A stretch of 64,000 nucleotides of DNA, taken from positions 62,001 to 126,000 of the forward strand of contig NZ_QLIX01000003.1 of assembly GCF_003258945.1 (NCBI RefSeq), given 5' to 3'. A program made the position numbers and the translations under genes. How positions within the stretch are numbered: the stretch's first letter is position 1; the number at the start of each line of letters is the position of its first letter. The notes beneath the pieces were generated by a model that had not been told where the DNA came from, made no database searches, and worked only from the letters and a program-made list of their open reading frames with translations. This document shows, piece after piece, positions 50,323 to 60,065 of this stretch. This stretch comes from Roseicella frigidaeris (lineage in GTDB: Bacteria > Pseudomonadota > Alphaproteobacteria > Acetobacterales > Acetobacteraceae).

Positions 50323-51924
50323 ATGAAGGGGATGACATCGATGGAGATCACGCGACGGGGCGGCGCGGCGATGGCCCTCGCCACCCTGATGGCCGCGGCC
50401 CCGCGCGCCCGGGCCGCGACGCCCGGCCTGATGGTCCGCTCCGACGGGCAGCCGCAGAACCTGGACCCGCACCAGGTCTTCGACGTGCCGATGATGGGCT
50501 ACGCCCTCAACACCTATGACGGGCTGCTGCGCTACCAGGGCAGCCCGCCGACGCTCGAGCCCTGGCTCGCCGTCGACCACACCGCCTCGGAGGACGGGCT
50601 GGACTGGGCGTTCAGGCTGCGGCCGGGCGTCGCCTTCCATGACGGCAGCCCGCTGACGGCCTCCGACGTGGTCTACAGCTTCCGGCGCGTGCTGGCCCTC
50701 GGCAAGGCGCCGGCCAGCGCCTTCCTGCCCATCCTGAAGCCCGAGAACGTCACCGCCCCGGACCCGCTGACGGTGCGCTTCCGGCTGGACCGTCCCTACG
50801 GCCCCTTCCGCGCCGCCATCCCCATCGTGGCCATCGTCAACGAGCGGATGGTGCGCGCGAACGAGCGCGGCAACGACTGGGGCGCCGCCTGGCTGGCCGC
50901 AAACGAAGCAGGGTCGGGCGCCTATGCGTTCGTTCCGGGCAGCCTGACGCCGAACGAGCGCCTCGACCTGCAGCGCCACGAGGGGCATTTCCTCGGCTGG
51001 GCCGACAACCCCTCGCCGGTCGCGCGCATCGCCATGCGGACGGCGCGCGAGACCTCGACCGGGGTGCTCGGCCTGATGAACGGCTCGATCGACTTCACCG
51101 ACAGCTACCTGCCCACGGACCAGGTGGAGCAGATCCAGTCCAGCCGCATCGCGCGGGTGGAGCGCCACTCCTCCCTGCGGACCTTCGTGATCCGCATGAA
51201 CAATGCGCGGGCGCCCTTCGACAACGTCAATTTCCGCAAGGCGATGGCGCATGCCTTCAACTACGACGGCTTCATCCGCGAGATCCTGAAGGGCTATGCC
51301 GACCGCAATCCCGGCCCCATGCCCAACCCGCTCTGGGGCGCGCCGAAGGACGCGGCCGGCTACGCATACGACCTGGGCAAGGCGCGCGACTTCCTGCGCG
51401 CCGCGCAGGCGGAGGGGGTGAACCTCCGCCAGCCCATCCGCATCCACATCCAGTCGCAGCTCGAGCAGACCAACCAGGCCGCGCAGCTCTTCCAGAGCGA
51501 CCTGCAATCCCTCGGCGTCAACCTGCGGATCGTCAGCGACACCTGGGCCAACATCGTCACCGCCACGGGCTCGGCCGAGACCGCGCCGGACATGTGGATC
51601 CACTGGGTCAGCACCTATTTCGTCGATCCCGAGAACTGGGTCGGGCAGATGTACGACAGCCGCTTCCACGGCACCTGGAAGGCGTCCTCCTACTACAGGA
51701 ACGCGGAGGTGGACGCCCTGCTGGCCCGCGCCCGCGGGCTGGTGCGGCAGGAGGACCGGGCGCCGCTCTACGAGGAGGCGACGCGCCGGGTGATGGCGGA
51801 TTGCGCGGATATCTGGGTCTACAACACCGTGGAGCTGCGCGGCGTCTCCAACCGCCTGGCCAATTACCGCTTCTGCCCGGTGGGCAGCGGGGCCGAGATG
51901 CGCTGGCTGCGACTGAAGGGCTGA
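50323..51924 (+). CDS. Peptide/nickel-type ABC transporter, binding protein (SBP_bac_5)
   Basis: 533 residues. ITRRGGAAMALATLMAAAPRA is a signal with twin arginines. LDPHQVFDVPMMGYALNTYD and the DGLDWAFRLRPGVAFHDGSP block are the SBP_bac_5 hallmarks, with FRKAMAHAFNYDGFI further on. It binds a peptide, opine or other small amide in the periplasm. ATG 50323 has GAGGGG upstream; ATG 50341 is an alternative. First gene of an operon with two permeases, two ATPases and hydantoinase B/A. Confidence 0.9.
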   Translation: MKGMTSMEITRRGGAAMALATLMAAAPRARAATPGLMVRSDGQPQNLDPHQVFDVPMMGYALNTYDGLLRYQGSPPTLEPWLAVDHTASEDGLDWAFRLRPGVAFHDGSPLTASDVVYSFRRVLALGKAPASAFLPILKPENVTAPDPLTVRFRLDRPYGPFRAAIPIVAIVNERMVRANERGNDWGAAWLAANEAGSGAYAFVPGSLTPNERLDLQRHEGHFLGWADNPSPVARIAMRTARETSTGVLGLMNGSIDFTDSYLPTDQVEQIQSSRIARVERHSSLRTFVIRMNNARAPFDNVNFRKAMAHAFNYDGFIREILKGYADRNPGPMPNPLWGAPKDAAGYAYDLGKARDFLRAAQAEGVNLRQPIRIHIQSQLEQTNQAAQLFQSDLQSLGVNLRIVSDTWANIVTATGSAETAPDMWIHWVSTYFVDPENWVGQMYDSRFHGTWKASSYYRNAEVDALLARARGLVRQEDRAPLYEEATRRVMADCADIWVYNTVELRGVSNRLANYRFCPVGSGAEMRWLRLKG

Positions 51925-51934
51925 GGCGGCGAGG

Positions 51935-52945
51935 ATGCCCGGCTTCATCCTGCGGCGGGCGCTGCTGGTCCTGCCCTCGCTCTTCGGGCTGCTGGTGGTG
52001 TGCTTCCTGCTGATCCGCCTCATCCCGGCGGACCCGGCCGTGGCGCTGGCCGGCGACAACGCGACGCCGGCGCAGATCGAGGCGATCCGCCGCAGCTACG
52101 GGCTGGACCAGCCCCTGCCGGTGCAGTTCGGCCGCTACCTGATGGACGTGGCGCGGCTCGATTTCGGCACCAGCCAGTTCTCCGGCCGGGCCGTGGCGGA
52201 GGACCTGGCGCAGCGGCTGCCGGCGACCCTGGAGCTGACCGTCGCCGCGCTGCTGCTCGGCGTCGGGCTCGGCATCCCGCTCGGCGTGCTGGCGGCGGTG
52301 CACCATAACCGCTGGCCGGACTTCCTGCTGCGGGTGGTCTCCGTGGCCGGGATCGCGGTGGCGGCCTTCTGGCTGGCGATCATGCTGCAGATGCTCTTCG
52401 CCATGCGGCTCGGCTGGCTGCCCCTGCGCGGGCAGATCAGCGCCGGCGTGACGCCGCCGGCGGGGCCGACGGGCTTCCTGACCCTCGATTGCCTCCTCGC
52501 CGGGCGCCTCGACCTGCTGGCGGATGCGCTGCGGCACCTCGTCCTGCCCGCCGTCACCCTCTCCCTCGGCGGCCTGGCGACGATCACCCGCTTCACCCGC
52601 GCCGGGGTGCTGGACACGCTGCAGAAGGATTTCGTCACCTATGAGCGGGCCGTCGGCTATCCGCGCGGGCGGCTGATCTGGCTCTACGTCCTCCGCAACT
52701 CCGTGGTCGCCACCGTCACCCAGATCGGCCTGCTCTTCGGCGGGCTGATGGCGGGGGCGGTGGTGGTGGAGTCCATCTACGACTGGCCGGGCATCGGCAG
52801 CTACACCGTGCAGGCCATCCTCACCGCCGATTCCAAGGTGATGCTGGCCGTCACCCTGCTGATCGGCCTGATCTACGCCGTGGTGAACATCCTGACCGAC
52901 CTCGTCCACGCCCTGATCGACCCGCGGCTGCGGGAGACGCGCTGA
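51935..52945 (+). CDS. Peptide-type ABC transporter permease (DppB-like)
   Basis: 336 residues with six membrane segments, first LLVLPSLFGLLVVCFLLIRL. DPAVALAGDNATPAQIEAIR is the family periplasmic segment, and DFVTYERAVGYPRGRLIWLY the EAA loop contacting the ATPase. It starts 10 bases after the binding protein and overlaps the next permease by one base (TGATG). Confidence 0.92.
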   Translation: MPGFILRRALLVLPSLFGLLVVCFLLIRLIPADPAVALAGDNATPAQIEAIRRSYGLDQPLPVQFGRYLMDVARLDFGTSQFSGRAVAEDLAQRLPATLELTVAALLLGVGLGIPLGVLAAVHHNRWPDFLLRVVSVAGIAVAAFWLAIMLQMLFAMRLGWLPLRGQISAGVTPPAGPTGFLTLDCLLAGRLDLLADALRHLVLPAVTLSLGGLATITRFTRAGVLDTLQKDFVTYERAVGYPRGRLIWLYVLRNSVVATVTQIGLLFGGLMAGAVVVESIYDWPGIGSYTVQAILTADSKVMLAVTLLIGLIYAVVNILTDLVHALIDPRLRETR

Positions 52946-53784
52946 TGCTCGTCCTCCGCAAATTCCTGCGGGACATCCCCGCGGTGGCGGGCGCGCTGAT
53001 CGTGCTGCTGGTGCTGCTGCTGGCGATCCTCGGCCCCTGGATCGCGCCCTATCCGGAGGATGCCGCCGCCTCCCACCTGCTGCGCCGCCTGCGCCCGCCC
53101 AGCGCCGCCTTCCCCTTCGGCACGGACAATCTCGGGCGCGACATCCTCTCGCGCGTCATCCTCGGCGCGCGGGGGGCGCTGACCGTCTCGCTGACCGTGG
53201 TCGCCGCCGCCATGGCGATCGGCGTCCCGCTCGGCCTCGTCGCCGGCTATGCGCGCGGCGTGGTGCCGGAGCTCATCATGCGGGTGACGGATGTCTTCCT
53301 CGCCCTGCCGCAGCTCATCCTCGCCCTCGCCCTGGCGCAGCTCCTCGGCCCCTCGGTCGAGAGCGCCATGCTGGCCCTCACCCTCACCTACTGGCCCTTC
53401 TTCACCCGCATCGTCCATGCCGAGACCCAGCGCCTGCGCGGCGCCCTCTTCGTGGACGCGCTCCAGGGCATCGGCGCCTCCACGCCGCGGATCCTGTTCC
53501 TGCACATCCTGCCCAACGCGCTCTCGCCGATCATCGTGCGCGCCACCATCGGGCTCGGCTTCACCATCCTGGTCGCCGCGGTGCTCGGCTTCCTCGGCAT
53601 GGGCGCCACGCCGCCCGATCCGGACTGGGGCCTGGCGGTGGCGCAGAGCCGGGGCTACCTGCCCAATGCCTGGTGGTTCGCCACCTTCCCGGGGCTGGCC
53701 ATCCTGGTCGCGGTCCTCGGCTTCAACCTGCTCGGCGACGGGCTGCGGGACCTGGTCGATCCCCGGCTGCGGCGGTCCCGCTGA
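52945..53784 (+). CDS. Peptide-type ABC transporter permease (DppC-like)
   Basis: 279 residues. FPFGTDNLGRDILSRVILGA is the DppC signature, and LFVDALQGIGASTPRILFLH the EAA loop. FLGMGATPPDPDWGL occurs near the C terminus as in most members. It pairs with the DppB-like subunit. Its stop overlaps the next ATG. Confidence 0.92.
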   Translation: MLVLRKFLRDIPAVAGALIVLLVLLLAILGPWIAPYPEDAAASHLLRRLRPPSAAFPFGTDNLGRDILSRVILGARGALTVSLTVVAAAMAIGVPLGLVAGYARGVVPELIMRVTDVFLALPQLILALALAQLLGPSVESAMLALTLTYWPFFTRIVHAETQRLRGALFVDALQGIGASTPRILFLHILPNALSPIIVRATIGLGFTILVAAVLGFLGMGATPPDPDWGLAVAQSRGYLPNAWWFATFPGLAILVAVLGFNLLGDGLRDLVDPRLRRSR

Positions 53785-54761
53785 TGCCGGTGCCGACCCT
53801 CGCCGTCGAGGATCTCCGCGTCGCCATCCGCGGCGACGAGGGGGTGGCCCGCATCCTCGACCACATCGCCTTCCGGCTGGAGCCGGGGCGCATCCTCGGC
53901 GTCGTCGGGGAATCCGGCTGCGGCAAGTCCACCCTCATCCGCGCCATCCTCGGCATCCTGCCGCAGGGGGCGGCGATCGGCTCGGGCCGCATCCTGTTCG
54001 AGGGCGAGGACCTCCTCGCCTTCTCGCAGGCGGAGCTGAACCGCAGCGTGCGCGGCAGCCGGATCAGCTTCATCCCGCAGGACCCCTATCTCGCCCTCAA
54101 CCCCGTCTTCACCGTCGGCGCGCAGATGCTGGAGGTGATGCGGCGCCACCGCCCGGGCGCGCCGCGCGAGCACCGCGCCCACCTCGTCCGCCTGCTCCGC
54201 CGCGTGCAGCTCCCGGACGCCGAGGCGGCGCTGGACCGCTACCCGCACCAGTTCTCCGGCGGCCAGCGCCAGCGCCTGCTGATCGCCGCCGCCCTGGCCT
54301 GCGCGCCGCGCCTGATCGTGGCGGACGAGCCGACCACCGCCCTCGACGTCACGACGCAGCAGCAGATCCTGCTGCTGCTGCGCGAGCTGGTGGAGGAGAT
54401 GGGCCTCGCCATGCTCTTCGTCACCCACGACCTCGGCGTGGTGGCGGAGCTCTGCGACGAGGTCTGCGTCATCTATGCCGGCCAGTCCGTGGAGACGGGG
54501 CCGGCGCGGGCCCTGCTGGACGCGCCGCTGCACCCCTATGCCCGCGCCCTGCTGGCCTGCCACCCCGACCGCGCCGAGGGCTTCCTCGGCATCCCCGGCG
54601 CGGTGCCCTCGCCGCTGCGCGCCCCGCCGGGCTGCCGCTTCGCCCCGCGCTGCGCCCAGGCGCGGGAGGCCTGCGCCAGCCGCGCGCCGCATCCGCGCCG
54701 GGCGGCGCCGGGGCGGATGGTGGACTGCATCCTCCACGACCCCGCGGCGGTGCCGGCGTGA
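53784..54761 (+). CDS. Peptide-type ABC transporter ATPase (DppD-like)
   Basis: 325 residues. Walker A is [10 protein letters not shown], the signature [15 protein letters not shown] and Walker [13 protein letters not shown]. The C-terminal oligopeptide-transporter extension has [14 protein letters not shown], a cysteine cluster thought to bind Fe-S in this family. The start at 53784 overlaps the permease stop. It works with the DppF-like ATPase. Confidence 0.93.
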   Translation: MPVPTLAVEDLRVAIRGDEGVARILDHIAFRLEPGRILGVVGESGCGKSTLIRAILGILPQGAAIGSGRILFEGEDLLAFSQAELNRSVRGSRISFIPQDPYLALNPVFTVGAQMLEVMRRHRPGAPREHRAHLVRLLRRVQLPDAEAALDRYPHQFSGGQRQRLLIAAALACAPRLIVADEPTTALDVTTQQQILLLLRELVEEMGLAMLFVTHDLGVVAELCDEVCVIYAGQSVETGPARALLDAPLHPYARALLACHPDRAEGFLGIPGAVPSPLRAPPGCRFAPRCAQAREACASRAPHPRRAAPGRMVDCILHDPAAVPA

Positions 54762-55750
54762 CCCCGATCCTCGAGGTGCGGGAGCTGGCGGTGGATCTCG
54801 GCGGGCGCCGCCGCTGGCTGCGGCCGGACCTGCCGCCGGTGCGCGCCGTGCGCGGCGTCAGCCTCTCCCTCCGCCCCGGCGAGGTGCTCGGCCTGGTCGG
54901 CGAATCCGGCTGCGGCAAGACCACCCTCGGCCGCACCATCCTCGGCCTGCAGCGCGAGAGCGGCGGCGAGATCCGCCTCGACGGCGCCGTGGTCAGCGGC
55001 CTCGCCCCGCGCGAGGCCCGGCGCGCGCGCAACGCCATCCACTACGTCCACCAGGATGCCGGCGCCGCGCTCGATCCCTGGTGGAGCATCGGCCGGACCC
55101 TGGAGGAGGCGCTGCTCGTCCAGGGGGTGCGCGACCCGGCCGAGCGCCGCGCCCGCATCGACGAGGTGCTGGCCGCCGTCGGCCTCGACGCCACCGCCCG
55201 GCCGCGCTACCCGCACGAGTTCTCCGGCGGCCAGCTCCGCCGCGTGGCGCTGGCGCGCATCCTGGCGCTGCGCCCGCGCGTCGTGATCCTGGACGAGCCG
55301 ACCTCGGGCCTCGACATGTCGGTGCAGGCGATGGTGCTGAACCTGCTGGGCACGCTGCGGCGCCGCTACGGCCTGACCTACCTCTTCATCTCGCACGACC
55401 TCTCCGTCGTCCGCCGCTTCTGCGACCGCGTGGCCATCATGTATCTCGGCCGCGTGGTGGAGCTGGCCACGGCGGCGGAGGTCTTCGCCCGGCCGCGCCA
55501 CCCCTATACGCGCGCGCTCCTCGCCGCCTCGCCCAGCCTCTCGCCGGAGGCGCGGCCGCCGGCGCCGATCCCGGCGGGGGAGCCGCCGAGCGCCGCGCGC
55601 CTGCCCCCCGGCTGCGCCTTCTCCCCGCGCTGCCCGCATGCCCAGGCCCCGTGCCGCCGGACGGACCCCGCCCTGGCGCCGGACGGGCGCGGCGAGACGG
55701 CCTGCCTGCGCTGGCGCGAGATCGCCGCCGACACGATGCTGCCGGCCTGA
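54758..55750 (+). CDS. Peptide-type ABC transporter ATPase (DppF-like)
   Basis: 330 residues from a GTG start (54758) that overlaps the previous TGA. Walker A is [11 protein letters not shown], the signature [15 protein letters not shown] and Walker [13 protein letters not shown]. The C-terminal cysteines lie in [14 protein letters not shown]. It forms the heterodimeric motor with the DppD-like protein. Repeat B copy 2 follows its stop. Confidence 0.92.
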   Translation: MTPILEVRELAVDLGGRRRWLRPDLPPVRAVRGVSLSLRPGEVLGLVGESGCGKTTLGRTILGLQRESGGEIRLDGAVVSGLAPREARRARNAIHYVHQDAGAALDPWWSIGRTLEEALLVQGVRDPAERRARIDEVLAAVGLDATARPRYPHEFSGGQLRRVALARILALRPRVVILDEPTSGLDMSVQAMVLNLLGTLRRRYGLTYLFISHDLSVVRRFCDRVAIMYLGRVVELATAAEVFARPRHPYTRALLAASPSLSPEARPPAPIPAGEPPSAARLPPGCAFSPRCPHAQAPCRRTDPALAPDGRGETACLRWREIAADTMLPA

Positions 55751-55769
55751 GCCCTGGTGCGCGAAGGAC

Positions 55770-55868
55770 CGACCCGCGGCCCGCAGGGCCGAGCGCCCGA
55801 ACGGGCGCCGCGGGTCGCGCCGCCGAGGGTTGCGGAGCAACCCGCCCGGCGATTGAGGGGGCCGTTGC
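55770..55868 (+). repeat. Dispersed repeat family B, copy 2
   Basis: GACCCGCGG and CCGCGGGTC form an outer stem around GCGCCCGAACGGGCGC; GGGTTGCGGAGCAACCC is a second hairpin. It ends GATTGAGGGGGCCGTTGCC directly before the ATG of hydantoinase B (55870), so its GAGGGGG probably serves as ribosome-binding site. It matches the reverse strand of 20826-20934. Confidence 0.75.
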
Positions 55869-55869
55869 C

Positions 55870-57657
55870 ATGAAGCCGAGGACGAGCATGGACGCCACGA
55901 CCGCGCGCTGCGACGCCGTGACCCTGGAGATCGTGCGCGGCGCCCTCCGCGCCGCCCAGGCGGAGATGGAGGCGCTGGTGGAGCGCACCGCCATGTCCGC
56001 CTTCATCCGGGAGAAGAAGGATTTCTACACCGCCCTGTTCGATGCCGAGGGGGTGATGGCCGTCGGCTCCAACGTCCCCGTCTTCGGCGACATCGCCGCC
56101 CCCGTCTTCCGCCACTTCCCGAAGGCGGGGATGCGCGACGGCGACCTCTACTGGTACAACGACTGCTACGAGAGCGGCGGCGCCGTCAGCCATTCCAACG
56201 ACCAGGTCTTCCTCGCCCCGGTCTTCCTCGAGGGCCGCCGCGTCGCCTTCGTCATGGGCTGGGCGCATTTCGCGGATATCGGCGGGCTGCGGCCCGGCTC
56301 CATCTCCCCCGACGCCACCGACATCTTCCAGGAAGGCGTGATCATCCCGCCGGTCCGGCTGGTGCGGGACGGCGAGGTGAACGAGGCCGCGCTCCGCATC
56401 TTCTACCGCAACGGCCGCTATCCCCGCATCGCCCAGGGCGATGCCCGCGCCCTGATGGCGAGCGTGGCGCTCGGCGTGACGCGGATGCGCGAGGTCGCCG
56501 CCCGCTTCGGCGCCGACATCCTGGCGGATGCGCTGGCGCAGCTCCTGGCGCGCACCGAGGCCACGGTGCGCGCCCGCCTGCGGGAGACCTTCGCGGTCGG
56601 CACCCACCGCTTCACCGACCGCATCGACGGCGACGGCCATGGCAACGGCCCCTTCCGCATCCGCCTGAGCCTGACGCGCACGCCCGAGGACCGCTTCATC
56701 CTCGATGCCACGGAGACGGACGACCAGTCGCCCGGCCCGGTGAATTTCCTGATGCACCCCGACGTGCCGGGCATGGCGCTCGGCCTCTTCTTCCTCGGCG
56801 GCGACCCGACCCAGGTGGTCAATGCCGGCTGCCCGCGCGCCATCGACGCGGTGCGCCTGCGCGAGGGCTCCCTGCTGCAGCCGCGCTTCCCCGCGCCGCT
56901 GGGCCTGCGCGGGCTGACCATGATGCGGATGCTGGCGGCGCTGAACGGCCTCGTCGCCGTGGCCGGCGGCAAGGCCCCGGCGGCGCATGCGGCCTATGTC
57001 ATTATCCTCCTGCGCGGCAGCGCGGGGGGGCGGCCCTTCCTGATGAGCGACGGCATCGGCGTCGGCTACGGCGCGCGCGACACGGCGGACGGGATCGACG
57101 CCGTCTACTTCGTCGCGCAGGAGAACTACCCGGCCGAGTTCCTCGAATTGGAGTACCCGGTGCGGCTCCGCCATTACGGGCTGCACTGCGACAGCGGCGG
57201 CCCCGGCCGCTGCCGCGGCGGCTGCGGCGTGGTGCGGGAGTACGAGGTGCTGGCCGAGGAGGCGGTGCTCTCCGTCCGCATCGACGGGGTGGAGAACCCG
57301 CCCTGGGGGGCCGATGGCGGCCGGTCCGGCGGGCCCGGCCGCGTGGTGGTGAACCCGGGCACCGCGGGGGAACGCCTGCTGCGCCCGCTCTCCGACGGCA
57401 ACCGCCTGCGCCGCGGCGACGTGCTGCGGATCGAGACCGGCGGCGGCGGCGGCCGCGGCCATCCCTTCGACCGGGCGGCGGCGGCGGTGCTGGCCGATGT
57501 GCTCGGCGGCATGGTGAGCCTGGCGGCGGCCCGGCGCGACTACGGCGTCGCGATCCGCGACGGCACGGTGGACGGGCCCGCCACCGCCGCCCTCCGCGCC
57601 GCGCGGCCCGCGGCGCTGGCCTTCCACCGCGGAGGCTATGCGCATGCCCTCGACTGA
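55870..57657 (+). CDS. Hydantoinase B / 5-oxoprolinase subunit (HyuB-like)
   Basis: 595 residues. VTLEIVRGALRAAQAEMEAL opens the HyuB family; GSNVPVFGDIAAPVFRHF, NDCYESGGAVSHSNDQVF and YPVRLRHYGLHCDSGGPGRC are conserved blocks, the last near the presumed active centre. With HyuA it forms an ATP-dependent hydrolase opening cyclic amides such as hydantoins, 5-oxoproline or N-methylhydantoin, or a related carboxylase. It is downstream of the ABC genes and overlaps hyuA, so the imported ligand is likely its substrate. Confidence 0.92.
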   Translation: MKPRTSMDATTARCDAVTLEIVRGALRAAQAEMEALVERTAMSAFIREKKDFYTALFDAEGVMAVGSNVPVFGDIAAPVFRHFPKAGMRDGDLYWYNDCYESGGAVSHSNDQVFLAPVFLEGRRVAFVMGWAHFADIGGLRPGSISPDATDIFQEGVIIPPVRLVRDGEVNEAALRIFYRNGRYPRIAQGDARALMASVALGVTRMREVAARFGADILADALAQLLARTEATVRARLRETFAVGTHRFTDRIDGDGHGNGPFRIRLSLTRTPEDRFILDATETDDQSPGPVNFLMHPDVPGMALGLFFLGGDPTQVVNAGCPRAIDAVRLREGSLLQPRFPAPLGLRGLTMMRMLAALNGLVAVAGGKAPAAHAAYVIILLRGSAGGRPFLMSDGIGVGYGARDTADGIDAVYFVAQENYPAEFLELEYPVRLRHYGLHCDSGGPGRCRGGCGVVREYEVLAEEAVLSVRIDGVENPPWGADGGRSGGPGRVVVNPGTAGERLLRPLSDGNRLRRGDVLRIETGGGGGRGHPFDRAAAAVLADVLGGMVSLAAARRDYGVAIRDGTVDGPATAALRAARPAALAFHRGGYAHALD

Positions 57658-59671
57658 CGCCCCGCTGCTGGTGGCCGTCGATATCGGCGGCACCTTCACC
57701 GACATCACCCTGCGCGACGGCGCCACCGGCCGCGCCTGGACCGCCAAGACGCCGAGCACCCCCGCCGACCCCTCCGAGGCCTTCCTGACCGGCGTCTCCC
57801 TGGTGCTGGAGGCGGCGGGCGAGAGCGCCGGGCGGATCGGCCGCGTCCTGCACGGCACCACGGTCGCCACCAACCTCATCCTGGAGGGCAAGGGCGCGCG
57901 CACGGCGCTGATCACCACCGCCGGCTTCCGCCACGTGCTGGAGATCGGCCGCCAGGACATCCCCCGCGCCGCCAACCTCTATGGCTGGGTCAAGCCCGCC
58001 CGCCCCGTGCCGCCGGCCCGGGTGCTGGAGGTGGTGGAGCGCGTGGCGGCCGATGGCCGCGTGCTGACGCCGCTCGACGAGGCGAGCCTGGCGGCGGCGG
58101 TGGCGGCCTGCCGGGCCCTGGGGGTGCAGGCCGTCGCCATCTGCCTGCTGCACGCCTTCGCCGCGCCGGCGCATGAGCGCCGGGTGGCCGAGGCCCTGCG
58201 CGACGCCCTGCCCGGCATCGCCGTCACCGCCTCGACCGAGGTGCTGCCGGTGGTCCGCGAGTATGAGCGCAGCCTGGCGACCATCCTCAACGCCCAGGTC
58301 ATGCCGGCCGTCTCCACCTATGTCGGCCGGCTGGAGGAGCGGCTGCGCGCCGCCGGCATCGCCGCGCCGCTGCTGCTGATGAAGTCCAACGGCGGCGTCG
58401 CCGGGGCCGCCGCCATCCGCCGCGCCCCCGCCGTCACGGCGCTGTCCGGGCCGGCGGCCGGCGTGGTCGGCGCCCAGGCGGTGGCGGCGGCCGCGGGCTT
58501 CCCCGACATCATCACCGTCGATATCGGCGGCACCAGCGCCGATATCTGCCTCATGAAGGGCGGCGCGATCGGCCTCACCAGCCGCGGCCGCGTCGGCGAC
58601 TGGCCGCTTCCCCTGCCGATGGTGGACATGGTGACGATCGGCGCCGGCGGCGGCTCGCTCGCCCGCGTCACGGCGGCCGGCGCCCTGGCGGTGGGGCCGG
58701 AGAGCGCCGGCGCGGTGCCCGGCCCCGCCTGCTACGGCCGCGGCGGCGCCCGCGCCACCGTCACCGATGCGCATGTCACCCTCGGCCACCTGCCGCCGCG
58801 CCTGCTCGGCGGCCGCATGGCGCTGGACGTGGCTGCGGCGGCGGCGGCGGTGCGGGATTCGGTGGCCGGCCCGCTGGGGATGGGGCTGCACGAGGCCGCG
58901 CGCGGCATCCTCGCCATCGCCGACAGCACCATGGTCGGCGCCGTCCGCCTCGTCTCGGTCGAGCGGGGCCACGATCCCCGCGACTTCGCCCTCGTCCCCT
59001 TCGGCGGCGCCGGCCCGCTGCATGGCTGCGCCCTGGCCGAGCTGCTGGGCATCCGCACCGTGCTGGTGCCGCCCTCCCCCGGCGTCCTCTGCGCCCAGGG
59101 GCTGCTGGCCGCCGACCTGAAGGCCGAGTTCAGCCGCAGCGTCCACAGCGAGGAGGCGGCCGCGGTGGCGGGCGTCTTCGCGGCGCTCGAGGCCGAGGCC
59201 GCGGCCTGGTTCGAGGAGGAGGCGGTGCCGCCCCCGGCCCGCGCCCTCCGGCGCGTCGCCCTGATGCGCTATGCCGGGCAGGGCGGGGAGCTGGCCATCC
59301 CCTGGTCGGCGGCGGCGGCGGCCGAGTTCGCCGCCACCCACCGCGCCCTCTACGGCTTCGACCTGCCCGATGCCGCCGTGGAGCTGGTCACGCTCCGCGT
59401 GGAGGCCACCGGGCGGCTCGCCGGCGACATCGCCACCCGCCGCCCGCCCGGCACCGGCGCGGCGCCCTCCGGTCGCCATCCCGTCCACTTCCCCGGCGGC
59501 ACGCGCGATGCGGCGCTCTACGCGCGGGAGGCGCTCGGCGCCGGGGACCGCTTCGCCGGCCCGGCCATCGTCACCCAGCTCGACGCCACCACCCTCGTCC
59601 CGCCCGGATGGGCCGGCGAGATGGCCGCGACCGGGGCGCTGATCCTGCGCCGGGAGGGCCTCGCCGGGTGA
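57644..59671 (+). CDS. Hydantoinase A / 5-oxoprolinase subunit (HyuA-like)
   Basis: 675 residues from ATG 57644, eight bases after GGAGG; ATG 57638 is possible. LLVAVDIGGTFTDITL is the ASKHA phosphate-binding segment, HGTTVATNLILEGKG follows, and a second ATPase motif VDIGGTSADICLMKGG lies at about 290. VPFGGAGPLHG occurs late. It binds ATP and phosphorylates the cyclic amide for HyuB. It overlaps hyuB by 14 bases; last large gene of the operon. Confidence 0.93.
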   Translation: MPSTDAPLLVAVDIGGTFTDITLRDGATGRAWTAKTPSTPADPSEAFLTGVSLVLEAAGESAGRIGRVLHGTTVATNLILEGKGARTALITTAGFRHVLEIGRQDIPRAANLYGWVKPARPVPPARVLEVVERVAADGRVLTPLDEASLAAAVAACRALGVQAVAICLLHAFAAPAHERRVAEALRDALPGIAVTASTEVLPVVREYERSLATILNAQVMPAVSTYVGRLEERLRAAGIAAPLLLMKSNGGVAGAAAIRRAPAVTALSGPAAGVVGAQAVAAAAGFPDIITVDIGGTSADICLMKGGAIGLTSRGRVGDWPLPLPMVDMVTIGAGGGSLARVTAAGALAVGPESAGAVPGPACYGRGGARATVTDAHVTLGHLPPRLLGGRMALDVAAAAAAVRDSVAGPLGMGLHEAARGILAIADSTMVGAVRLVSVERGHDPRDFALVPFGGAGPLHGCALAELLGIRTVLVPPSPGVLCAQGLLAADLKAEFSRSVHSEEAAAVAGVFAALEAEAAAWFEEEAVPPPARALRRVALMRYAGQGGELAIPWSAAAAAEFAATHRALYGFDLPDAAVELVTLRVEATGRLAGDIATRRPPGTGAAPSGRHPVHFPGGTRDAALYAREALGAGDRFAGPAIVTQLDATTLVPPGWAGEMAATGALILRREGLAG

Positions 59672-59766
59672 CGGCGCCGGGCGCGACGGGCCGGCGCATC
59701 GGGCTTGCGGCCGCCGCCGGCCTCTCCGATGCTGGGGGCCTGGAGCAGATCCCGGAGGAGGCGCCC

Positions 59767-60006
59767 ATGGAACCCAGCACGTTCGTCCTGCTCAGCGGCG
59801 TCCTGACCTATGGCGTTCCCCTGGGGCTGGCGGTGCGGGAGCTGCTGCTGCTGCGCCGGGCGCGGGGCGGCGGCGCCGGCCCGGGCGCGCCCGCCGCGCC
59901 GGCCGACCCGCCGCCGCCGGCCTGGACGGGGCCCCTGCCGGACTGCCTGATCCCCGAGAGGCGGGCCCTGCCCGCCCGCCGCCAGCGGCTGCTCGAGGAC
60001 GCGTAG
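59767..60006 (+). CDS. Small membrane-anchored hypothetical protein
   Basis: 79 residues from ATG 59767, behind GGAGGAGG. One membrane segment (FVLLSGVLTYGVPLGLAVRE) precedes a proline/alanine-rich linker and a conserved-looking end (GPLPDCLIPERRALP). The strong ribosome-binding site supports expression. It follows hyuA on the same strand. No function is recognised. Confidence 0.65.
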   Translation: MEPSTFVLLSGVLTYGVPLGLAVRELLLLRRARGGGAGPGAPAAPADPPPPAWTGPLPDCLIPERRALPARRQRLLEDA

Positions 60007-60045
60007 CGCCCGGGCGCCCGGCGTTTGAGGGGCCGTTGACGGGCC
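60004..60045 (+). repeat. Repeat family B fragment
   Basis: GCGCCCGGGCGCCCGGCG followed by TTTGAGGGGCCGTTGACGG matches the right part of family B (copy 2 at 55840-55868). It fills the gap between the small protein and the convergent FNT-channel gene. Only a remnant of the family. Confidence 0.5.
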
Positions 60046-60065
60046 GCCAGCACCGGCCGTGCGTA

